This document shows positions 8,111-14,917 of a stretch of 22,936 bases of DNA, piece after piece (the first letter of the stretch is position 1; each line of letters starts with the position of its first letter). This stretch comes from JAYPUG01 sp038117265. Lineage in GTDB: Bacteria > Pseudomonadota > Alphaproteobacteria > UBA6615. The stretch lies in the NCBI GenBank assembly GCA_038117265.1, contig JAYOFO010000044.1, positions 1 to 22,936 on the forward strand, given 5' to 3'. The notes under the pieces were generated by a model, which saw only the letters and a list, made by a program, of their open reading frames with translations, was not told the origin of the DNA and made no database searches. A program made the position numbers and the translations under genes.

Positions 8111-9241
8111 ATGAGTGTTCGCCCCTATCGCGACATCGCTCGGCGCAAGAGCCGTCAGATCATGGTCGGCACCGTTCCCGTCGGTGGCGATGCGCCGATC
8201 AGCGTGCAGTCCATGACAAACACTCGCACGTCCGACGCGTCGGCGACGATCGCGCAGGTGCGTGCGCTCGAGGTCGCCGGCGCTGACATCGTGCGCGTGT
8301 CGTGCCCCGACGAGGACAGCACCCGTGCGCTGCGCGAAATCGTTTCCGAGGTGACGGTCCCGATCGTCGCCGACATCCATTTCCACTATCGCCGGGCGAT
8401 CGAGGCGGCCGAGGCTGGGGCCGCGTGCCTGCGCCTCAATCCCGGCAACATCGGCTCGCGCGAGCGGGTGCGCGAGGTCGTGAAGGCGGCACGCGACAAC
8501 AACTGCTCGATGCGGATCGGCGTGAACGGCGGCAGCCTCGAGAAGGAACTGCTCGAGAAGTACGGAGAGCCGTGTCCCGAGGCGCTGATCGAGAGCGCGC
8601 TCAACTCCGTTCGCCTGCTCGAGGACGAGGATTTCCACGAGTTCAAGATTTCGGTGAAGGCGTCGGACGTGTTCCTCGCCGTGGCCGCCTATCAGGGGCT
8701 CGCCGAGGCCTGCGACTATCCGCTGCACATCGGCATCACCGAGGCGGGTGGGCTGCGCAGCGGAACCGTAAAATCGTCGGTCGGGCTGGGCATGCTGCTC
8801 TGGTCGGGGATCGGCGACACGCTGCGTGTCTCGCTTTCGGCCGACCCGGTCGAGGAGGTAAAGGTCGGTTTCGATCTTCTGAAGACGCTGGGACTGCGCC
8901 ACCGCGGCGTCAACGTCATCTCGTGCCCGTCCTGTGCGCGCCAGCAGTTCGACGTGATCGAGACCGTGCGCGTGCTCGAGGATCGGCTGGCGCACATCAC
9001 CACGCCGATGACGGTGTCGGTGATCGGGTGCGTGGTGAACGGGCCGGGCGAGGCGACCATGACCGACATCGGCTTCACCGGCGGCGGACGCGGCACCCAC
9101 CAGGTCTACATCGCCGGGCAGCCGCACCATCGGCTGCAGGACGAGGACATCGTCGGCCACCTGGTTCGCCTGGTCGAGGAAAAGGCGGCGGAAATCGAGG
9201 CGGCGACGGCAGACGACGACATCCCGTCGGCGGCCGAGTAG
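8111..9241 (+). CDS. ispG: 4-hydroxy-3-methylbut-2-enyl diphosphate synthase
   Basis: IspG (GcpE) reduces the cyclic diphosphate MEcPP to HMBPP, the penultimate step of the MEP isoprenoid pathway. It is an iron-sulfur enzyme. The 376-residue protein has the TIM-barrel segments VQSMTNTRTSDASATIAQV, VADIHFHYRRAIEA and RLNPGNIG. The cluster ligands are visible as C272 and C275 in ISCPSCARQQFD and C307 in VIGCVVNGPGE; E314 completes the set. These sit two residues beyond the E. coli positions. The product feeds ubiquinone and cell-wall lipid carriers. The ATG at 8111 follows AAGG. The 96-bp spacer after rodZ shows no clear terminator, so cotranscription is plausible. hisS follows after 24 bp. Confidence 0.97.
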   Translation: MSVRPYRDIARRKSRQIMVGTVPVGGDAPISVQSMTNTRTSDASATIAQVRALEVAGADIVRVSCPDEDSTRALREIVSEVTVPIVADIHFHYRRAIEAAEAGAACLRLNPGNIGSRERVREVVKAARDNNCSMRIGVNGGSLEKELLEKYGEPCPEALIESALNSVRLLEDEDFHEFKISVKASDVFLAVAAYQGLAEACDYPLHIGITEAGGLRSGTVKSSVGLGMLLWSGIGDTLRVSLSADPVEEVKVGFDLLKTLGLRHRGVNVISCPSCARQQFDVIETVRVLEDRLAHITTPMTVSVIGCVVNGPGEATMTDIGFTGGGRGTHQVYIAGQPHHRLQDEDIVGHLVRLVEEKAAEIEAATADDDIPSAAE

Positions 9242-9265
9242 CCGCGACCCAGCACAGGATCGACC

Positions 9266-10510
9266 GTGGCGAAGCTCCAGCCAGTTCGCGGCACGCACGA
9301 CCTCATCGGCGAGGAGGCGCGTGCCCACAATGCGATCGTCGAGGCCGCGCGGTCGATCGCCGACCGCTACGCCTTCGTTCCCATGGCGACGCCGGTCTTC
9401 GAGTTCACGGAAGTCTTCCAGCGCACGCTCGGCGACACGTCCGACATCGTCACCAAGGAGATGTACACCTTCGAGGACAAGGGCGGGGACCGCCTGACCC
9501 TGCGCCCCGAGGGAACGGCCGGCATCGCGCGTGCGTTCATCTCGGGCGGTCTGCAGAACGAGCTTCCCTTCAAATGCTTCTACAACGGCCCGATGTTCCG
9601 CCACGAGCGGCCGCAGAAGGGCCGGCTGCGCCAGTTCCATCAGATCGGGGTCGAGCTGATCGGCGTTGCGGAGCCGGTGGGCGATGTCGAGGTGATCGCG
9701 CTGGCGGCCGACATCCTCGACGCCCTGGGCATCCTTCCCGCGACGACGCTCGAGCTGAACACGCTCGGCGACACCGAGAGCCGCAGCCGCTATCGCGACT
9801 CGCTGGTCACGTATTTCGGCGGGGTCGCCGACCGGTTGTCCGACGACAGCCGCGAGCGGCTCGCCCGCAACCCGCTGCGCATCCTCGATTCCAAGGACAA
9901 GGGCGACCGGGTGCTGATCGCGGATGCGCCGGTGTTCGACGACTATCTGACCGATGCGGCGCGGGAGTTCTTTGCCAGCGTGTGCGCGGGTCTCGATGCG
10001 CTGGGGATCGGCTACCAGCGCAACCCGCGCCTGGTGCGCGGCCTCGACTATTACTGCCACACCGCCTTCGAGTTCACGACCGAGGCGCTCGGCGCCCAGG
10101 GGACGGTTCTCGCCGGGGGCCGCTATGACGGGCTGATCGAGACGATGGGCGGCCCGCCGACGCCGGGCGTCGGCTGGGCGGCCGGGATCGAACGGCTCGC
10201 CATGATGGTCGCGGGCGCGCCCGCCGCTACGCGCCCCGTGGCGCTGATCGGGCTGGGAGATGCGGGCGAGCGCGCGGCGGGACGCATCGCGCACGACCTG
10301 CGCCGTGCGGGCTACACCGTCGACCTGGTCTACCGGGGCGGACTCAAGCGCGGCCTGCGCCGGGCCGATCGGATCAACGCGGCGGCCGCCGTGATGATCG
10401 GCGACGACGAGCTCGCCCGCGCCGGCGCGACGGTCCGCAATCTCGACAATGGCGCGCAGGCCGAGGTGGCGTTCGCCGACCTGGCCGAACATCTCGAACC
10501 CTACCGCTAG
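9266..10510 (+). CDS. hisS: Histidyl-tRNA synthetase
   Basis: This 414-residue class II synthetase charges tRNA-His. It begins with the family signature LQPVRGTHDLIGEEA. Motif 2 is seen as NGPMFRHERPQKGRLRQFHQ at about residues 108-127, the histidine A segment as RGLDYYCHTAFEF with catalytic R258, and motif 3 as GVGWAAGIERLAM. The C-terminal anticodon-binding domain follows from about residue 325 (RPVALIGLGDAGERAA onward). The start is GTG at 9266, preceded by AGGAT; the next methionine would cut into motif 1. The ispG-hisS order is widespread in proteobacteria. It is 12 bp upstream of hemA and probably in the same transcript. Confidence 0.97.
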   Translation: MAKLQPVRGTHDLIGEEARAHNAIVEAARSIADRYAFVPMATPVFEFTEVFQRTLGDTSDIVTKEMYTFEDKGGDRLTLRPEGTAGIARAFISGGLQNELPFKCFYNGPMFRHERPQKGRLRQFHQIGVELIGVAEPVGDVEVIALAADILDALGILPATTLELNTLGDTESRSRYRDSLVTYFGGVADRLSDDSRERLARNPLRILDSKDKGDRVLIADAPVFDDYLTDAAREFFASVCAGLDALGIGYQRNPRLVRGLDYYCHTAFEFTTEALGAQGTVLAGGRYDGLIETMGGPPTPGVGWAAGIERLAMMVAGAPAATRPVALIGLGDAGERAAGRIAHDLRRAGYTVDLVYRGGLKRGLRRADRINAAAAVMIGDDELARAGATVRNLDNGAQAEVAFADLAEHLEPYR

Positions 10511-10522
10511 CGAGCGACACGA

Positions 10523-11836
10523 ATGGGCCACCGCCCCGCAGACAGGGCGGCGCCGGCCGACTTCGTCGTCGTTGGCGCCAGCCACAAATCGAGTACCGCG
10601 ATCGCACGCGACCGGCTTTTCGTCGAGGATGGCGACATACCAGACGTGATCGCCCGGTTGCGCGGCGAGGGGTTCGACCAGGTGCAGGTCATGTCGACCT
10701 GCGACCGGGTGGAGTTCCAGGGCGCGGCACGCGATCCCGCGCGCGCCGTCGCGGCGGCCCGCGCGCTGCTCGACGGGCGTGCCGGCGGGCCGCCCGGAAG
10801 CGTCGAGGGCGTGTATGCGCTGCAGGGGCGCGACGCGGTCCGCCACATCTTTGCGGTGGCCGCGAGCCTCGAGAGCGCCGTGGTCGGCGAATCCGAGGTG
10901 CTCGGCCAGTTCAAGGCGGCACACGCGCGTGCGCGCGCCGCCGGTGCGGTCGGCCGCGAGTTCGACCACCTGCTGCGTTGCGCCTACAGCGCCGCGAAGG
11001 ACGTGCGCACCAGCACCACGATTGCCGAGGGGCCGGTCTCGCTGGCCAACGCCGCGATCCACGCCGTACGCGGGCTGTTCGGCGACCTGGGGCGGATATC
11101 GGCGCTGCTGGTCGGGCCGGGCGACATGGGGGTGCTGATGCTCGAGGCGTTCCAGAACGCCGGGCTGCGCCACGTCACCATTGCCGGCGCGAGCGCCACG
11201 CGGGCCCGGGCGATCGCCCGCGGCTTCGACGCACACGCCATCGCCTATGACGATCTGTCGTCCGCGCTCGCGGGCGCCGACCTGCTAATCGGCGCCGCGG
11301 GGACGGGGCAGGTCATGCTGACGCCCGAGATGGTTGCCGACGCCCTGCGGGCGCGGCGCCGGCGCCCCGTATTCGTGCTCGATGTCGCGATTCCGGGCGA
11401 CGCCGACCCCGCCATCGGTGCGCTGGAGGATGCGTTCCTCTACGATCTCGACGATCTGGAGTCGATCGCCCACACCAACCGTGCCGCGCGCGATGCGGCC
11501 GCGGACGAGGCCTGGGAGCTGATCGACCGGCACGTCCGTGCCTTCGAGGATGCGACGGCCGAACGCGAAGCCGATCCCGACGTCGCCGACCTGCGCGCCC
11601 GTTTCGAGGACATCCGCGCCGACGTCCTCGCCAATGCGGGCGACGCCGATGCCGAGGAGGTCACGCGCCGGCTGGTCAACCGCCTGCTGCACGAGCCGTC
11701 GCGGGCGTTGCGCGACGCCGCGCGGCGGTCCGAGCGCTCGGTCGCGGATGCGGCGCGCGTGATTTTCGGCCTGGCGCCATCAGACGATGCACCGCGCGAC
11801 GGTGCGTCGAACCGGAGCGAAGACGATGAGTCTTGA
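10523..11836 (+). CDS. hemA: Glutamyl-tRNA reductase
   Basis: This 437-residue enzyme reduces glutamyl-tRNA to glutamate-1-semialdehyde, the first committed step of the C5 route to 5-aminolevulinate and haem. The catalytic-domain segments GASHKSSTAIARDRLF and STCDRVEF are present, with nucleophile C60; the usual STCNR is STCDR here. The segment HIFAVAASLESAVVGESEVL matches the region with the active-site histidine, and EVLGQFKAAHARA follows. The NADPH domain has LLVGPGDMGVLML, and the C-terminal helical dimerisation domain follows VFVLDVAIPGDADP. It ends 11 bp inside prfA, so translation is likely coupled. Most Alphaproteobacteria lack this enzyme and use ALA synthase (also called HemA), so its presence is notable. 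hemA-prfA-prmC matches the order in E. coli. Confidence 0.95.
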   Translation: MGHRPADRAAPADFVVVGASHKSSTAIARDRLFVEDGDIPDVIARLRGEGFDQVQVMSTCDRVEFQGAARDPARAVAAARALLDGRAGGPPGSVEGVYALQGRDAVRHIFAVAASLESAVVGESEVLGQFKAAHARARAAGAVGREFDHLLRCAYSAAKDVRTSTTIAEGPVSLANAAIHAVRGLFGDLGRISALLVGPGDMGVLMLEAFQNAGLRHVTIAGASATRARAIARGFDAHAIAYDDLSSALAGADLLIGAAGTGQVMLTPEMVADALRARRRRPVFVLDVAIPGDADPAIGALEDAFLYDLDDLESIAHTNRAARDAAADEAWELIDRHVRAFEDATAEREADPDVADLRARFEDIRADVLANAGDADAEEVTRRLVNRLLHEPSRALRDAARRSERSVADAARVIFGLAPSDDAPRDGASNRSEDDES

Positions 11837-12914
11837 AGAGAAACTCGATCGGGTCGTGGCCCGTCACGAACAGCTTTCACAGCTGCTCGCCGCCTCGGAC
11901 GGCAGCGACCCGCAGGAGTATGTGAGGCTGTCCAAGGAATATGCCGAGCTCAACCAGATCGTCGAGGCGATCCGCGCGCTGCGCGATGCGCGGAACCAGA
12001 TCGCGGGGCTGGAGGAAATCCTCGACGATCCGGCGGCGGATGACGAGATGACCGAGCTGGCCGAGGCCGAGATCGACGAACTTCGCGAACGCCTGCCGGA
12101 TCTGGAACAGCAGCTCAAGGTCATGCTCTTGCCCAAGGACGAGGCGGACGCGAAGAACGCGATCCTCGAGATCCGTGCAGGGACGGGCGGCGACGAGGCC
12201 GGGCTGTTCGCCGCCGATTTGTTCCGCATGTACCAGCGCTATGCCGAGAACCAGGGCTGGAAGGTCGAGATCATGGATTCGAGCGAGACCGGGATCGGCG
12301 GCATCAAGGAAATCATCTCGAGCATCAGCGGCCAGGACGTGTTCTCGCGCCTCAAGTACGAGTCCGGCGTCCACCGGGTGCAGCGCGTGCCCGAGACCGA
12401 GAGCAGCGGGCGCATCCACACCTCCGCCGCGACGGTCGCGGTCCTGCCCGAGGCGGAGGAGGTCGATATCGACATCGACGAGAACGACCTGCGCATCGAC
12501 ACCTACCGTTCGTCGGGCCCCGGCGGACAGTCGGTCAACACGACCGACAGCGCGGTGCGCATCACCCATCTGCCAACGGGGCTGGTCGTCACCCAGCAGG
12601 ACGAGAAATCGCAGCACAAGAACCGGGCCAAGGCGATGCGCGTGTTGCGCGCGCGCCTGTACGAGCACGAGCGCCAGCAGCGCGATGCCGCGCGCGCCGC
12701 CGCGCGGCGCAGCCAGGTCGGCACGGGCGACCGCTCCGAGCGGATCCGCACCTACAACTTCCCGCAAGGCCGGGTGACCGACCACCGGATCAACCTGACG
12801 CTCCACAAGCTCGAACGAGTCCTCGACGGCGAAGCGCTCGACGAACTGATCGACGCGCTTACCACCGAGGACCAGGCCGCCCTGCTCGCGGAGGACGAAA
12901 CCGTCGATGCGTGA
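11826..12914 (+). CDS. prfA: Peptide chain release factor 1
   Basis: RF1 recognises UAA and UAG at the ribosome and releases the finished peptide. The 362-residue protein has the stop-codon-reading motif as PET at residues 189-191 in RVPETESSGRIHTSAATVAV. The peptidyl-hydrolysis GGQ lies at residues 233-235 in SSGPGGQSVNTTDSAVRITH, the same numbering as E. coli RF1. The ATG at 11826 follows GGAGCGA and overlaps the end of hemA by 11 bp. The downstream prmC start overlaps its end by 8 bp. RF1 is the factor that would read the two in-frame UAG codons found elsewhere in this window; its key motifs look normal. Confidence 0.98.
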   Translation: MSLEEKLDRVVARHEQLSQLLAASDGSDPQEYVRLSKEYAELNQIVEAIRALRDARNQIAGLEEILDDPAADDEMTELAEAEIDELRERLPDLEQQLKVMLLPKDEADAKNAILEIRAGTGGDEAGLFAADLFRMYQRYAENQGWKVEIMDSSETGIGGIKEIISSISGQDVFSRLKYESGVHRVQRVPETESSGRIHTSAATVAVLPEAEEVDIDIDENDLRIDTYRSSGPGGQSVNTTDSAVRITHLPTGLVVTQQDEKSQHKNRAKAMRVLRARLYEHERQQRDAARAAARRSQVGTGDRSERIRTYNFPQGRVTDHRINLTLHKLERVLDGEALDELIDALTTEDQAALLAEDETVDA

Positions 12915-13797
12915 GGTCGCCGCCGATCGCGACGCGCGCGCCGGGACGCTGCTGGCCGATGCCGTCGCGCGCCTGCGCAGGGCCGGTGCCGATAGCCCGG
13001 AGCGGGACGCGCGCCTGATGCTGGTGCGCGCGCTCGACCGGCCCGGGGCGTGGGTCTTCGCCAACCGCGAGGCCGAGGTCGCCGCGGCGGGCCGCGCGGC
13101 CTTCGAGGCCATGTTGGCGCGCCGTGAGGCGCGCGAGCCGCTCGCCCACATCCTCGGGCAACGGGAGTTCTGGTCGCTGCCCTTCGCGGTGACGCCCGAC
13201 GTGCTGGTGCCGCGGCCGGATTCGGAGGCCGTCATCGAGGCGGTGCTGGCACAGTGCCCGGACCGGGAGCGCGCCTGGCGCATCCTCGATCTCGGCACCG
13301 GCAGCGGATGTCTCCTGCTGGCATTGCTGTCGGAATATCCGCAGGCGACGGGCCTGGGGGTCGATGCGTCCGAGGCGGCGCTGGCGGTGGCGGCGGGCAA
13401 CGGACGCGGGCTGGGCCTGGACGCGCGGGTCGAATGGCGGTGCGGCGACTGGACATCCGGCATCGATGACCGCTTCGACATCGTCGTGTCCAATCCGCCC
13501 TATATCGAGACATCCGCGATCGGTGGCCTCGCGCCCGAGGTGGCGCGCCACGACCCGCGCCATGCTCTCGACGGCGGTGCCGACGGACTCGATGCGTACC
13601 GGGCATTGATCGCCGGACTGGGACGCGTCCTCGGCCCCGGGTCGGTCGTCGCGCTCGAACTCGGCGAGGGGCAGGCGGCCGATGTCGGGGAGATCGCGCG
13701 TGCGAACGGGCTGCGCAACCTCGATGTGCGGTGCGATCTTGCGGGTCGTGCGCGGGCACTGGTTCTGACGCCGGAAAACGTGCCTCCGGCGCGGTAA
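12907..13797 (+). CDS. prmC: Release factor glutamine methyltransferase
   Basis: PrmC (HemK) methylates the glutamine of the GGQ motif in RF1 and RF2, using S-adenosylmethionine. The 296-residue protein has an N-terminal helical domain with REPLAHILGQREFWSLPF. The SAM-binding DLGTGSGCLLLAL follows, and the substrate-binding NPPY lies at residues 196-199 (VVSNPPYIETS). The C-terminal part includes the conserved HALDGGADGLDAYR. The ATG at 12907 lies inside the prfA end, an 8-bp overlap, giving direct coupling with its substrate gene. The historic name HemK comes from its position beside hemA, as seen here. Confidence 0.96.
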   Translation: MREVAADRDARAGTLLADAVARLRRAGADSPERDARLMLVRALDRPGAWVFANREAEVAAAGRAAFEAMLARREAREPLAHILGQREFWSLPFAVTPDVLVPRPDSEAVIEAVLAQCPDRERAWRILDLGTGSGCLLLALLSEYPQATGLGVDASEAALAVAAGNGRGLGLDARVEWRCGDWTSGIDDRFDIVVSNPPYIETSAIGGLAPEVARHDPRHALDGGADGLDAYRALIAGLGRVLGPGSVVALELGEGQAADVGEIARANGLRNLDVRCDLAGRARALVLTPENVPPAR

Positions 13798-13867
13798 AAA
13801 AGTACTTGGAAAACAGGAACAAGCCGCATAGGGTGGCTCTCACCAGATGCAGCGCCCACCGCTTATT

Positions 13868-13881
13868 GGGATCGCAATCCC
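13868..13881 (+). terminator. Weak hairpin after prmC
   Basis: GGGAT (13868-13872) and ATCCC (13877-13881) flank a CGCA loop, followed by TTAAGTTTT. It lies 70 bases after the prmC stop in a 239-bp spacer. The short stem with a partial T-run could be a weak intrinsic terminator. Confidence 0.35.
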
Positions 13882-13980
13882 TTAAGTTTTCGCGCGAACT
13901 CTGGAATCCCGGATCCGAATTTTGGAACGCTGCCTGCAGCCGGGCGGTGGTTTCCGGAAGAGTGTTCGATCCAGAACGGA

Positions 13981-13994
13981 TCGCGCCGGCGCGA
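13981..13994. promoter_or_regulatory. 14-bp perfect palindrome upstream of the DUF4167 gene
   Basis: TCGCGCCGGCGCGA is a perfect 14-base palindrome, 43 bases before the DUF4167 start. Palindromes of this length can be dimeric-regulator sites, but in DNA this rich in G and C they also arise by chance. The rest of the 239-bp prmC-DUF4167 spacer shows only the weak hairpin noted separately and a GGAAGAG ribosome-binding site. Confidence 0.3.
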
Positions 13995-14036
13995 ACCGGC
14001 TTGAACCGTAATCAGTAACTCTGATCGACGGAAGAG

Positions 14037-14588
14037 ATGCGACCAAACGCAAATTCCAGGCGGTCTCGGGGCCGCGGTGGACGAAAGTCCGGCAATCCTC
14101 GAAATCAGACCTTCGACAGCAACGGCCCCGGCGCGCGTGTGCGCGGGAACGCGTCTCAGATCTACGAGAAGTATCAGCAGCTCGCGCGCGATGCCGCCTC
14201 CAGCGGCGACCGGGTGGGGGCCGAGAACTTCCTTCAGCATGCCGAGCACTATTACCGGCTCATGACCGCGAATGGCACGCGTCCCGACATGCGCAGCAAT
14301 GCGGATGACGGCGATCGCGGGTCCGACGAGAGCGGGCAGATCGACGACGAGTCGGCACAGGCCGTCGACCTGGCGGACGAGGCCGAAGAGCAGGCCGCCA
14401 ACGACGGCGATTCCGACCGGGATGGCGAACCCGAATGGGGGGGCGCTGCCAATGGCCGGCGCCGGCGCACCCGTAAGCCGAACGGCGCCCGGTCCGACGA
14501 TGCCGGGGCGGACGACGACAAGGCCGGCGTGATCCGGACCCTTGGCGAAGACGACGGTGCCGACGACGGCGACGCGGCGAACGCCTAG
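14037..14588 (+). CDS. DUF4167 domain protein, putative RNA-binding
   Basis: This 183-residue protein starts with a basic, disordered stretch (MRPNANSRRSRGRGGRKSG) and then the conserved DUF4167 helix region (ASQIYEKYQQLARDAASSGD, GAENFLQHAEHYYRLM). The remaining 100 residues are acidic, low-complexity and probably disordered, with a short basic patch RRRRTRKPNG near residue 140. The domain is, to my knowledge, essentially restricted to Alphaproteobacteria and is usually encoded between prmC and clpB, exactly as here. The basic N-terminus suggests nucleic-acid binding, but the role is not established. The ATG at 14037 follows GGAAGAG closely. Confidence 0.93.
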   Translation: MRPNANSRRSRGRGGRKSGNPRNQTFDSNGPGARVRGNASQIYEKYQQLARDAASSGDRVGAENFLQHAEHYYRLMTANGTRPDMRSNADDGDRGSDESGQIDDESAQAVDLADEAEEQAANDGDSDRDGEPEWGGAANGRRRRTRKPNGARSDDAGADDDKAGVIRTLGEDDGADDGDAANA

Positions 14589-14729
14589 GCGCCTGTCGCG
14601 ACGCCTCCACACCTCCTGCCGAGTACGCGCATCGCGGCCGTTCCGCGGGCTGTGGCAACGGCGCGCGTCTTAACCTGACGGCCATCAATTCCTGCAACCC
14701 TGTCGGCTGGCAAAAGCTGGTTGCGGCAT

Positions 14730-14757
14730 CTTGTGTTGCGCCTCGGCCACACCATAT
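14730..14757 (+). promoter_or_regulatory. Sigma-32 (RpoH)-like heat-shock promoter for clpB
   Basis: CTTGTGT at 14730-14736 and CACCATAT at 14750-14757 are 13 bases apart. The known sigma-32 consensus is CTTGAAA, 11-16 bases, CCCCATNT, so the -10 matches 7 of 8 and the -35 core CTTG is intact. It lies about 160 bases before the clpB start. ClpB is a standard heat-shock gene, which supports the call. The rest of the 329-bp spacer shows only the strong GAGGAGGA ribosome-binding site at its end. Confidence 0.6.
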
Positions 14758-14917
14758 CTGAGGAGCATCGCCGGCCCGCGCGCAGCGGCCCGTTCCCCCC
14801 AATTTGCGGGGCCAAGCGGGAGATGGCGCGGATGCGATGCGATCCTTTGGGCGAATGCCGTAGTCGGGTTCGCCGGTTGTGCCCGCCTCGTCGAGGGGGC
14901 GATACGAGGAGGAACCG

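Noticed and set aside
8036..11236. Open reading frame of 1066 codons on the minus strand opposite ispG, hisS and hemA
   Set aside because: Its protein is a run of R, H, D, A and V with no recognisable domain, and it is fully antisense to three well-conserved genes. Long antisense frames are expected in GC-rich DNA.
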